Shown in pieces: positions 37,446-47,956 of a stretch of DNA of 64,000 bases. Where the stretch lies: the NCBI GenBank assembly GCA_030077755.1, contig JAQJZZ010000015.1, forward strand, positions 1,302,001 to 1,366,000. Direction: 5' to 3'. The position numbers and the translations under genes are program-made. Origin of the DNA: Filosporella fistucella (taxonomy: Eukaryota; Ascomycota; Leotiomycetes; Helotiales). The notes beneath the pieces are model-generated. The model had not been told where the DNA came from. It did no database searches and saw only the letters and a list, made by a program, of their open reading frames with translations. Position 1 is the stretch's first letter. The number at the start of each line of letters is the position of its first letter.

Positions 37446-37857
37446 ATGGTGAGTGTATTTGTGACTTTTTTGATGAAAATTGACTGACTGGTTGCAGGGC
37501 GGCGGCGGCAAGATTCCGTAAGTCAATTGATGGCTAGAATCGACCACAACTGATCATTCAGATACCCCAAGCACGTCTGGTCACCAGCAGGTGGCTGGTA
37601 CTCTCAACCAACGAATTGGAAAGCAAACACTGCTGTATTTGGTGTCTTGATATTTGGCGTCACAGCGATGATGTGGAAATTGAGTTCAGAGAGAGAATAC
37701 CGGACAAACTTTCCCGAGCCAGGACGATTCTCCCCAAGTCGATAGTATGTTACGAAATGGTATACCGAGGAAGGTTCTGACATTTTACAGTTGGAGCAAG
37801 CAAATCATCGAGCACGAGAGGAAGGAGAAGGAGAAGGCAGGGAAGGGCGGATCATAG
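37446..37857 (+). CDS. Small single-pass mitochondrial inner-membrane protein, probable complex I accessory subunit (90 aa)
   Basis: Four exons: 37446-37448 (only the ATG), a 20-nt exon 37498-37517, 37562-37744 and 37791-37857, all GT-AG. They read MGGGGKIPYPKHVWSPAGGW, then YSQPTNWKANTAVFGV, a hydrophobic helix LIFGVTAMMWKL, then EPGRFSPSRYWSKQIIEHE and a Lys-rich end. The short Gly/Pro N-terminus, single membrane helix near residue 40 and charged C-terminal helix resemble small accessory subunits of fungal NADH:ubiquinone oxidoreductase (B15/NDUFB-type). The gene and its splicing look sound; the exact subunit identity is from memory and moderate. No standard ORF search would find it because no exon exceeds 61 codons. 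Confidence 0.72.
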
Positions 37858-38572
37858 ACAGGAGTGTACATATCTCGGAGTTACGAATGGACCGGTTTTT
37901 GAAAGTGCCGTGCAGCACCTGTGAGCTAGTGCCGGGTTTCAATCACGGTCATAGGTTTCGTTTCTGCTGCTAGTTGTCAAATTTGGAGCGTGCGGGCTTT
38001 GCCTGGATTTGTGTCGTTTGGTGGGATACTCATTCTCTCCTGTCTGTGGCAGAGCATTGGTGTGGTCTGTGGCCTCATCGCCATTGCGTTCTCAATTCGT
38101 AAATTGGAGCCGATTCGAACCTGCTCAGCCAATTGTTAGTGTGTACTTACATTGCAAGTGCAATGGTATGCCCGCAGCATTATTCAAGTGGAATGTCTCT
38201 CCTCTGGAATCTGTCAAGGTAAGGTTGCGAAGTGTTATTCGTTTGATATTTCCTCAATGTTAGTAGTCTGGCCGGGCATAAAAGGAACAGAGACTTTTTG
38301 TATGCCTGGTGATATGTGTATGGCAAAGGCATCGCTAAGGAGCTTAGGACACCACTCATTTACATGTGAGGGTAAGCCATTCTGGAACCCCTTGTTTCGT
38401 AGACCATAATGTGAAGATCGAGATAGTTGTGGTATCATTCTATTCTGGTCTCCACTGGAGATGCTAGACAAACTTTACAATGCAACCCCCAAGCGTCGTG
38501 CTCCCAATAGCAGCATCCTCTCACATATGCTACCTCGGCGATGACTCAAGTGCAACACTCTTCTAATTACTG
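37858..38572. other. Convergent intergenic region, no gene supported
   Basis: About 700 bp. Short frames at 38009-38409 have no known features. A tRNA B-box-like GGTTCGAATC on the minus strand at 38112-38121 has no matching stems. Confidence 0.5.
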
Positions 38573-39645
38573 TTATTCCCTTCTTCGAGTCCCTCCAAGA
38601 CCTCTCTCCAAGACAAATGATACATTCATAAATCTGATCCTGACAACTTGATGCGCTTGGCAGAACGCAAGTCCAATGTCATTCTCGTATGCAAATTCGT
38701 CAACAGCATCAGAGGACTTAGCTGCCATCCATTTGCATGCTTGTATGAGGGTGGTCATGTTGCGGTTTCTCGCGATATCCTGTTCGATACGCCACTTCCA
38801 GATGAGAATAGCTACTTGCGCGTATTGCAACCGGGCTTTGAGATCTGAGTTCCATGGGTCTGGCCAGGCACGATAACCGCGCTCATTGTATTGACTTCCC
38901 AACTTGACACCAAGTTCAATTTCGGCAGACAACTTGGCGTTTTCGAAAGAGTTTTTGACAGCCTGCTGCTTTGGCAGATCAACATTGTATTTTTGTTGAT
39001 AAACTGGACCCAGCGGGTCTACAGCGTTCATTATCTCTTGCTTCTTTCTCATAACCGCAATAGTGTCCTTGCCTTGTCCGGCTTCTGCAGCTTGGCGCTC
39101 CAGTAAGGCTACATGTTTACCTTGGCCAGAATCAATTGCCATCTGTTGGACTTTCTCGCGTTTTTCACGAGCCTCCAAATCTTCACGCTGCCGATCTGTC
39201 AGGTAATCAAATTCTCCAGCATTATTTGATGCGACTTGAGAGTAAGTTGAAGCAGTTGGGTTTAGACTGGTGGATTTTCCGGACTCTGATTTATTTCCCA
39301 ATGCAAGAGGCTTGAAGTCTTTGGCAATTTCTGACTCTGTGTCGGTTTTGCGTGACTGCGAAGTCTTTTCGGAAGTCGAAGCCGGCGCAGGTATTTTTGT
39401 CTCGGGAGTTGTGTCTTCCTGCGTGTTGGCAGCTTTCTGCTCCGAGACGTCCTTTCGCTGGGCAACCAAATCTGCGATTTGCTTGTTTCTGAGCTCCGAT
39501 TGTTCCTCATAGAACAGGTCAAGGCATCTGGTGTTCCCGATGGATTTTCCTAAATCCTCGGAAACTGTCTCTGATTAGTTTGCATTTCTGTGGGAGAAGA
39601 TTTTGGAACTTACATATACCATTTCATAATCTGTTTTCGAGATAA
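38573..39645 (-). CDS. Hypothetical coiled-coil-rich protein, 5' end unresolved
   Basis: I do not recognise the family. The main exon ends at 38573 and is open to about 39583; it has no ATG upstream of an Ala/Glu/Lys-rich region. A GTAAGT donor at about 39614 and an acceptor near 39584 join in phase to a short upstream segment (TDYEMVY then TVSEDLGKSIGN), so the start lies further 5', where frames at 39734-39931 (MDVIKNTNMRPEKAQ) may contribute an exon that I could not connect cleanly. The body is charged and helical (LTDRQREDLEAREKREKVQQ), followed by conserved-looking WPDPWNSDLKARLQYAQ and an Ile/Trp-rich helix (AILIWKWRIEQDIARN). No membrane or signal segment. Function unknown; frame breaks could also mean decay. 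Confidence 0.45.
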
Positions 39646-39743
39646 CAAGTTTGCTGATCTAGGGTCATTTATGTCCAGTCTCTTTCGGTCCTCGCCTCCT
39701 CAGCCTCAACATCTATTGCGGCATCGTAATAGGTCAAATCCAT

Positions 39744-41121
39744 GTTGAGATCTTTCGCTTTTGGAGCATCAATTCTCTGACAGATTTATATCGAGGTATA
39801 GGAGTATGTTGTTCCTCTGATCCATGTGTTTGAGCCTTTTCTGGCCTCATGTTTGTGTTCTTGATAACATCCATTGTGGAATATTGGTTGTTGAAGTTCG
39901 GGATACTCGACGGCCAGATACTGTAAACCACGTTTGGGCTAGGCGATATAACGTTTCACGTGAATAGAGATCTAAGAATTGGACTGGAAATCTCTGTAGA
40001 TTTCGAATTTATTCGGTCAAGCTGATTGTTTTGTGTTGTGTGTGTATGTCTGCCACTTCGTTTGCAGAACAATTCACGACGATACCTATTATAGAGTTAT
40101 TTTTAGACTCAAATTTGGTGCGGAAGCCGCATTTACGGTTTTCGATTAAAACAGAGTAGGCTTCGAATTACGTATATTTGGGTTTAGGATCTTGTTCTTA
40201 CTGTACGCCAGCATGCAGCATACTAGATGAAAAGCATATTCCTCAGAGTTCACTTGCAATCCGATGTTCCCTTCGGCTTCACACCATGCTGAAAGTTCCA
40301 CGGCTTGGCCACCTCTTTGCTAGTAGTCTTCTCCTTAGAAATTGGCTGTGGAATAAATTAATACTCCAGACACAAAAAATAATGCATGTAGCACATTCTT
40401 CAATTTTCTAGGCTTGGAAACAGCAAAGCATAACAACCTCTAAAATCAAACCTCAAGACTCAATTCAGTGCCGAGTTAGCACCATAAAAGTAGACGATGA
40501 CCCTCAATCAATGCAGTTTAGATATCACTCTTGCCGGCTTCTCGCAAGTTTTGCACTCTTACATTAGTCACAGCCTCTAATGCATATTACACTACAAGTC
40601 ACATTCAAAGCAAAGGGAAAAGAATAGAGAAACATGGTATCGCTATTTCAAGACAAACATTTCTCCAGGATAGAACTTATTTCCCCCAGATTGAGGTTCC
40701 CATGCAGCATTTGATGTTCTTGGGACAGAGTTTCCAAGCTTAGCAAGTGTGATGCATGATATCGGGCAGCCTTTGCAATCCTCACCAACCTTGGCCGGAT
40801 TATGGCCATTGGTACACTGCACGGATTTTGGGAGACCATCATTCCTATAAACAATTATGGTGTGTCAATCTCCCAGGTGATTCAGGTCACAATGTGTGCA
40901 GCGTTGCTGGCAGAGGGACAATTGGCAGCCTGCTCGAACACAGTAGATACTTTTATTGATGGAGCAGTATTCAAACTCCAAAAAGCGAACTTGAACAATT
41001 AAGTGCAAGACGATGCTCGCCGGCCATTCACGCGCCGGAGTATTCAACTGGGTTGCAGCAACTAACGATACTTATCTGAACCCCTCTTGAACTCAATTCA
41101 ACAATCTACGAGAAAAACACA
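39744..41121. other. AT-rich intergenic region, no gene supported
   Basis: About 1.4 kb upstream of the hypothetical gene and of the AT-hook relic. Only short frames occur, although the part next to 39744 may include a missed 5' exon of the neighbouring gene. Confidence 0.4.
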
Positions 41122-42937
41122 ATGCCTCCATCACTGGCCAAAAATGGAGACGTGCGGAAGATTTATCAGGACACTAGCACGGAATCAAGGAACAAACCTG
41201 ACAGCTCACCATCATCTTGACAGCCACCACGGAAAAAAGAACGCATTAGGGGTGCAAGCGGTGTAGGAGGGGAAGGTGAGGTCGAAGATGCCCCCGTACA
41301 ACCACAAAACTAAGTATACGGCGACCATGAAGGCAATTCCCAGCCCGTTGCCAACGAAAATGAAGATGAGTATCAAGAATAACACCCAAACTACCAGCCA
41401 CCTCTTATTGGATCACCCCCAAAGCGCCGTGGTCGTGGGCGCCCGCCGAAAAGGCGCTCAACTCGGTGTGGAAACCAATATATCGACTCGGATAAAGAAG
41501 CTCTGGGACCAACAAATGCAAGGATACTCACGGCTCACGATCCAAACGTGCCAGTTACCTCGATGATTGATGGCGCGAGAGTCAGAGATGGTATATGTGC
41601 AAGTGCTTAGATAGAAGTGCATCAAGCTAATGGTTTGTAATCCTCAAGATATCTCCTGAACTGATGTCTTCGATCTCCCCACGTGCAAATATGGCAAATA
41701 TGGCAAATATTGGACGCAAGAGGACGAGCTAGCTCCGCGCAGGTCATGGAAACACCATGACCAATGGCTTCTTGGAATGTCTTCTCAACCCGAGAGAGCG
41801 CTGTATCGGAAGTCGATACAGATATTTAGTCTCCTCCCGGGTGCAATTTGGGGGACGCTATCACAATTTCGGTAGAACAGAACAAGGAAGTCACTTGCCC
41901 GTCCAATGGTTATCGTTTCGAAACAAATCCCAACTGGTCGTCGGAATTTTGTACAGAGTTTGTAAAAGTCATATGTCTGCCATTCTTCCGGGGCAGAGTT
42001 GCCTTCCTCAGAAACGCTATCAGAGCAGCTTTATCGTTGCGATTCGGATTTAGTATTCCACTTACACCTGAACGCGACGAGATTCTAGTTAAGGCTGACG
42101 AAATACTGGGCCATCTGAAGGATTTAGGTGCCGAGATGACGGATTGCGTGGCAGAGGATATTTTGAATTATGTGTTCGACAAAATGTACCCACACAACCC
42201 ACTACACCACGGCTTCCTCGACTACCTCAAAAAGATTGTCAAATCCAGACAGCGAGTTCTTGAATATCCTGGACCATGCCTTGTGAAGACTTGCGACATG
42301 ATTAGTATCTCGAAAGCATGGGATATGTATGTCAAGGGAGGAGCATAAACTTGAGTTAACGACTATGGACACATACCTGGCTTCATACAATCAAGCTTAC
42401 ACTTCTCGGGGCTTCGTCAAAGCAGGCAATCCAAATCCAAAAGCTGTGTTTTACGAGCAGAACCGAGAATGGTTGTTATATGCTTCCCGCAAGGTGCTAG
42501 TCAAAGAATTTCGATCGGCTGCCCAAGCGGACCACGAACATTCGGAAAATGATCGCGAAAATGATCAAGACGGAACTTCAGATGATGATGGCGATGATGA
42601 AAATCGGATCGAGAGACGCGATGATGAGTCCGAGTTTGAAGGGTTCGACGATTCTGAGAAGAAAAGTCCCCATCAACATCAACGCGAAGGTAACAACGAT
42701 AACGATGATGATGCCAACGAAGTCGACCCAAACGGGAATTCTGACAACGATTCACATCGAAATTACAAGTCCGAAAGCGATGATGAAGCAGGCCGAGAAT
42801 TCCAAGATTCCAATGACGCTCCTACTGGGAAATCACAGATAAAGCAAGAGCATGATTTTGATACCCCCGCGATGGATGATGGGATTGAAGACAACACTAT
42901 TGGTCTGGACTTTAATGCGGGTTGTCGGAGTTCATAG
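41122..42937 (+). pseudogene. AT-hook protein gene, multiply interrupted (pseudogene)
   Basis: From ATG 41122 (MPPSLAKNGDVRKIYQ) one frame stays protein-like but meets TGA 41218, TAA 41311, TAA 41380 and TAG 41608. Between the last two lies an AT-hook (PKRRGRGRPPKRRS, about 41419-41460), a DNA minor-groove binding motif. After 41610 the frame has several stops until 41848, then is open for 166 codons (ISVEQNKEVTCPSNGYRF; RDEILVKADEILGHL) to 42348. The coding character then moves to the +1 frame from ATG 42329, overlapping by 20 bases, and continues with KAVFYEQNREWLLYASRK and a very acidic Asp/Glu/Asn tail to 42937. Clean introns do not account for all breaks. The 42329-42937 part could still be an independent 202-residue ORF. 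Confidence 0.55.
41686..41713. repeat. Three-copy 9-bp tandem repeat
   Basis: CAAATATGG is repeated three times in a row (the last copy ends in TTGG) inside the AT-hook relic. It is a short slippage-type repeat. Confidence 0.7.
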
Positions 42938-43331
42938 TGATCCATCACAAGTTTTGGTATCAGGCTTTGACGAGCTTTTGCATGTGCAAGAGGGCGTGAT
43001 GATTCTATTTGTGTGGATGCCGATTTGAGATAGCGAGAACGTCGATTGTGCCTGTTTTCGGAAAAGTCTTGACAAGTAGTCCTGGATTAGAGGTACAATG
43101 TTGAAATAGTGCTTCATGTGAGATACACTTGGATTTTTAAAGTGCTATGGATCGTGTGAAATAATATAAACGCTGGGAATTGTCACTCCTTTTGGAGAAC
43201 ATAATGCGAGGGTAGTCTGGGCACAGTACTTGATCGGTCAAATTGGCACGGCATCAATATCCACTTGCGGGTTTCTTCAAAAGCAGCCAACGCCCAGCAC
43301 ATGCCAGATTTCAACATACTTCCACATGTCC
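42938..43331. other. Intergenic, no gene supported
   Basis: A 394-bp spacer between the AT-hook relic and the 3' end of the 2EXR gene. Nothing recognisable. Confidence 0.5.
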
Positions 43332-45005
43332 TTACTCAAACAACCTACTGATCCCATCATACCTACTCAGCACCTCTCCATCCCTATCAGCGACGATATC
43401 GCTCTCAATAAATCCCCGATGCCACTTGCCCAGCCCGAAAAAACCTCGCGAATATTTATCCCCCTCAAGATACCTCGTCTGCCATCCCTGAAACTCCTCA
43501 TTCCATTTCGCCAACAGACAAACCCTAATCTTAGGCGTCCAGTTCCTCCCAAAATTCCTCGTGTAATCAGGGAACACGCTAAAGTACTGTATGGCGTTGT
43601 CATACAGTGTATGTAATGTCCAAAGTCCCCTCAGTGCTTTCCTTCTTATTGTCCAATCACGTACTTGATCGTAGCGAAAGTGGATATAATCTATCAGATT
43701 AGAATCTAAATCAATAAATTTGAGAGTATGTTGATCTGATAAACTTGGAGTCTTCCATCGAGCACCCTCTACCTGAGAGGATGGAAAAAGTATTAACGAC
43801 TCCAAATTCGGACAGGCTGCTTGAATTGGACCGAACACAATACCACCATTTTGTCGCAATAGATCGAAAGCAATTGCCAAATGTTTAATCCGAGAAAGGC
43901 CCATGAAAGTTCGAAGGCAACTCTCGTTAAAATCATCTCTGTCAAGATCAAAGAGTGAGGCATTAGGTCGGTCAGCTCGAGGAGTAGCTAAATCTCGGAT
44001 CAATATATCCCTGTCGAGATTCGCGTACATGATCTCGGTTTTTGTACTCGTGGCATCAAAGATTGGACTGAGTAGACGAGAATATACCGACTGAGTAACA
44101 TTGCGAGATTCTTGGCAGGTGTTCAGGATGGAGAGTTGAGCATTGTGTTTTGAGTTATGTGTGAGAATTCTGCAGTCAGGAGAAGACATACGCCAGATTT
44201 CGAGTCGAATCTCCGGAGGTAGTTTACTGAATAGTGGAAATCCCGATGTATCGGGTGCTATTGAATCGAAGTTTGCCTCAGGAGTAGTGACACTGAAATC
44301 TTTGGCTGTGAGACTTGCTAAAGCAGCCATACGAGGGAAGTCTGGAAAGTTAATTGCGATCAACACGACAGTGGAAAACTTACGATGAGTCAAATCGCCA
44401 CTGTAACGAGTTTCTGGGTCCGGGCATGTATCGACTATCTTTAGATTTGCCTCCAATTCTGCATCAGCTGCAATTGCAAACTCAAGTACCGACTTGTGAG
44501 TGTTGAGTAATTCAACCAACGACAACAACTCGACTTCCTTTCCTACCATGAACTGTTCTCTGTTCCCCAACGCTTGTAAACAAAGGCTTTCCATATCGGG
44601 ATCAAGGTCACCTCTTCCGAGTTGTCCGATAGCAATGTGTCTCACTCTCATATGATTGAAAAGCTCATCAATCACGGCTGTACGTAATGACTCTATAGAC
44701 TCTTGGATCTCTTTATTCCGCTCTGATAGCCGGAGGAGTCTTTCTTTGATATTCTCCATAGATCCTTTTGTTATTCGATGCCGAAGGGTGTCTTTCGCAT
44801 AGGTCAGACAAGCTCGATATATCACGTGCGACTTACATTGTGATTCCACAGGTTCTGAAGGTGACTCCATTTTTGATTCTGATGTGTTTGAATCAGAATA
44901 TGAAGATTTGTCGGTATGATTTGTGTGGTCGATGGAGACCATACGATCTGGATCCATGTTGGTCAAGGCGAGGCATGCCTCAAGCTCGTCCTCGCTGGCT
45001 TGCAT
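43332..45005 (-). CDS. 2EXR-domain protein (528 aa)
   Basis: Member of the large, poorly characterised fungal 2EXR group. The signature is FPLFSKLPPEIRLEIWRM, followed by LNTCQESRNVTQSVY. The C-terminal half has the usual Leu-rich layout (GLSRIKHLAIAFDLL; CPNLESLILFP). The N-terminal 240 residues are predicted helical and acidic, unlike most short 2EXR proteins. Two introns are inferred at 44792-44836 (45 nt) and 44342-44383 (42 nt), both GTAAGT donors. CDS: complement(join(43332..44341,44384..44791,44837..45005)). Both introns are multiples of three without stops, so an intron-retaining 557-residue reading frame is also open. Start ATG 45005. Molecular function is unknown. Confidence 0.75.
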   Translation of the reverse strand: MQASEDELEACLALTNMDPDRMVSIDHTNHTDKSSYSDSNTSESKMESPSEPVESQCKSHVIYRACLTYAKDTLRHRITKGSMENIKERLLRLSERNKEIQESIESLRTAVIDELFNHMRVRHIAIGQLGRGDLDPDMESLCLQALGNREQFMVGKEVELLSLVELLNTHKSVLEFAIAADAELEANLKIVDTCPDPETRYSGDLTHRKFSTVVLIAINFPDFPRMAALASLTAKDFSVTTPEANFDSIAPDTSGFPLFSKLPPEIRLEIWRMSSPDCRILTHNSKHNAQLSILNTCQESRNVTQSVYSRLLSPIFDATSTKTEIMYANLDRDILIRDLATPRADRPNASLFDLDRDDFNESCLRTFMGLSRIKHLAIAFDLLRQNGGIVFGPIQAACPNLESLILFPSSQVEGARWKTPSLSDQHTLKFIDLDSNLIDYIHFRYDQVRDWTIRRKALRGLWTLHTLYDNAIQYFSVFPDYTRNFGRNWTPKIRVCLLAKWNEEFQGWQTRYLEGDKYSRGFFGLGKWHRGFIESDIVADRDGEVLSRYDGISRLFE

Positions 45006-45763
45006 GCCTTTTTCATAAGAGGTGGTTTGGTCTAGTTCCCTAGCAGGGCAACGAGTTCGTAGATCTTGGTATGACTACGTTCATAAGCATGTCTCCCTCA
45101 TGGCGGATTAGGACTAAAAGCCTCATGAAAGGTGATGTTGGGACATTGCAGGATAGCAGCTGGGCCAAGAAAACAAATTACCTAACAATGAGTCTGAACG
45201 GTTCAAAATATAGGGACAATACGATGTGATGCGACAAACAGTATCCGTTGGTGTTGCGATGGAAATGATTGATAACGAATTCCAGAAACGCCTCAGAGCG
45301 AGGAATGGGTGTTTGTATCACGTGCATGAGGCATGAAACATTGTCCAGGCAGTCTCCGCTGGATCAATATTCTAGATGGATATTGTCCACCTATGGATTA
45401 CAGGAATGATGCGCCAATCTAAGTAACATCAGATCCATATAGGTTTATCTCCGGCAGAGTTACTAAATTTCATTATAAGACTCGACTTCCAAAAAGCTTC
45501 ACCGTCCAAGTCACGGGAGTAAGCTCAAAGTAAATAGTTGTACGTAAATGCGCTGGAAATACTTTCCCTTCATGTCACCGATACTCTCATTTAATACATT
45601 AATCGGTACATGTGATATGATATCGGACTTTCCTTACGTGAACGTGCATCGGTCTTCGGTACATAAATGCATCCTATCTAATTCACAGCGGGTGGATAAG
45701 CTGCTATCAATTTCATAAATAAACCAACCAGTCCAGCCCACAGGATTCGGACACCAAACAACA
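45006..45763. other. Divergent intergenic region, no gene supported
   Basis: A 758-bp shared upstream region of the 2EXR and reductase genes. A CACGTG E-box core is at about 45319. No open frame of interest. Confidence 0.45.
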
Positions 45764-46848
45764 ATGTCTTCTGAACCTCAAAATCTTGCAGCAGTGCTTG
45801 AAGCACCTGGGACCCCTTTCAAGATCATTAATCGTTCAATTCCCACTCCGGGTCTCCATGAATTAGTTGTTCGGAATTACGCTATCGCCGCAAACCCCGC
45901 AGATTGGAAGCTTCAACTGATGACCAACTCTTTTCTCAAAAGCTTCCCAACAGTATTAGGAAGCGATGGGTGTGGAGTTGTGACTGCTGTCGGGTCAAAT
46001 GTAACAAGATTCAAAGTCGGAGACAGAGTCACCGGATTTGGTGGTGTCATCTATAATAGTGACATCAATCATGGATCATGGCAAACTTACACGGTATTGA
46101 AAGGAAGCGCAACGACTAAGATCCCAGACTTCATGTAAGCTTTGGAATATTCGTGCTAGAAACTTCATTCATGATACCCAGGTCATTTGAAGAAGGAAGC
46201 GTCTTTCCAATGGCAATGGCTACAGCAGCGATCACCCTCTTCGCATGCCTTGGAATATCTCGTTCGGTTGATTCAAAACCACGGTCCGGCCTCTTGATAT
46301 GGGGAGCATCATCTTCCGTTGGCATATCCACACTCCAAGTGGCAAAAGATCTAGGCTTCAAAGTCTTTGCCACTGCTAGCCCAGCTCACCATGAACTACT
46401 AAAGTCTCTTGGAGCATACGAAGTATTTGACTATCGAGATTCATCGGTGACTGACAAAATCATTCAAGCAGCCAAGTCAGCAGGAGTGACCATCTCTCTA
46501 GGCCTCGATGCAATCACTGAGAACAATACAAGTGAATCATCTGTCGAAGTTCTTCTTGCATCAGGCGGAAAGGGTGGGAAGTTAATTCTGGTCAATCCAT
46601 GGCCTGGAAAAGATGAACCAGATGGCCTTGAAATCTCAATGACTATTGCAGGAAGAATTGGAATGGACCAGGTAGAGCTGTCGAGATGGTTCTTCAACGA
46701 ATACCTGGAGAATGCATTGGAAACCAAAAGTATCGTTCCAGCTCCCAAAATTGAGATCATCACAGGCGGGATCCAAAGTACTCAAAGTGTATTGGATAGA
46801 CTGAAGGCTGGTGTCAGTGGGAAAAAATTGGTAGTTCAAGTAGAGTGA
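45764..46848 (+). CDS. Medium-chain dehydrogenase/reductase, quinone/enoyl reductase-like (345 aa)
   Basis: NAD(P)H-dependent oxidoreductase of the zinc-free MDR superfamily (zinc-binding-ADH-like fold). Exons 45764-46134 and 46182-46848 join through a 47-nt intron (GTAAGC donor), giving PDFMSFEEGS. The N-terminal GroES-like domain has NPADWKLQL and GSDGCGVVTAVGSNVTRFKVGDRVTGFG; catalytic zinc ligands are absent. The Rossmann domain has GASSSVGISTLQVAKDLGFKV and the dinucleotide-binding pattern that follows (DYRDSSVTDKI). Fungal homologues include trans-acting enoyl reductases of polyketide synthases and stand-alone quinone reductases. No polyketide synthase lies nearby, so a general detoxifying or unknown reductase is more likely. 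Confidence 0.85.
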
Positions 46849-47956
46849 TTTGGTGGCTATGGACCAGATGACAGGTTCCAGAGTCATGCTGCTTTCTGAG
46901 CAAGAGGGTTGTCGAGAATTCGCTCAGATCAATTAATGATCAATGCATAAAATTCGCATAGAGTTCGATCAAGGAACCTCCATCCATCTCGCCATTTACT
47001 TTCTGCGCATCAAGTTTCATCCCAACTTCCCCTCTGTAATGATCGTCTCGTTTCCGCATGTTTCCTTCACAGTGCTTTGTCGATCGAGTGAGTCGGGAAC
47101 CCTCCCTATCAAATTCTGACATCCACCATAATGGAGTCTGCTTATTGACCATTGATGAGCCCCTCCTCTGTCATGTTTCGTCGCAAACTTTATTCCACCC
47201 TCTCTCGGATGCATGCATTCGACCTTTGATATTCGTCCGAGTATTTTCTTCCACTTCGGCACCTATCAGCAGTTTTGAAGCTCGAGATGACCATATATCC
47301 ATCTGTTCGAAGTGAGAATGGGTCTGTGGATCGAAGTTGGATTGCGACGGAGAGATCACCAACATGCTCTTGCGTGTATCCTAGCAAACCTTCGTCACTG
47401 CAACAAAGTTGGGATGGAAGCCGCAAAAAGGGAAAAATTGAGGCAGTGTTCTTGGCAAGTCCCAAAACGAAAACATCTCGTACCATACAAATTACCTTCC
47501 ACCTCGGAATTCAATGATCTTGTCCAGGACATTCCCCGAGTGGATGTCCTGATGCCTCCTCCCTTTTCGGTTAGACGCTTGGCGCGCGCTTGGCATTCGA
47601 TCCTGGGTTTCATGATCAAGCATTTCCATCTATCAAGTATGTTGGCGTCATCTGGTCTGTTTCCTGTTAATAAACCTTCATTATTGTTAAACAACTTTGT
47701 GGAGAACAAGACGACGACGGTCTCTCGAGATCTTCGAAAACATGTCAGTCGTCCAACACGTGATTTTTGATACTCCGTACAAATATACTCTGAATACTCA
47801 CCATGATTTCCATTCCTCATCAGCTTCATCTTCGAGTTTCTCATTCACTTCATCCTTCAAATTTTACTATCACGCCTGGCTTTGCGAGATTATTCCTACA
47901 TTGCTGAGCATTGTCTTTCATTCAACAATTTTTTCTATCACTTTACCATTATCACT
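46849..47956. other. Intergenic, no gene supported
   Basis: 1.1 kb between the reductase and pectate lyase genes. Overlapping short frames at 46940-47844 on both strands are not protein-like. The 130 bp before the pectate lyase are T/C-rich, as in a leader. Confidence 0.5.

Noticed and set aside
38100..38190. tRNA-like B box (GGTTCGAATC, minus strand at 38112-38121)
   Set aside because: The flanking bases do not form a T stem or an acceptor stem, and no A box is found at the right distance.
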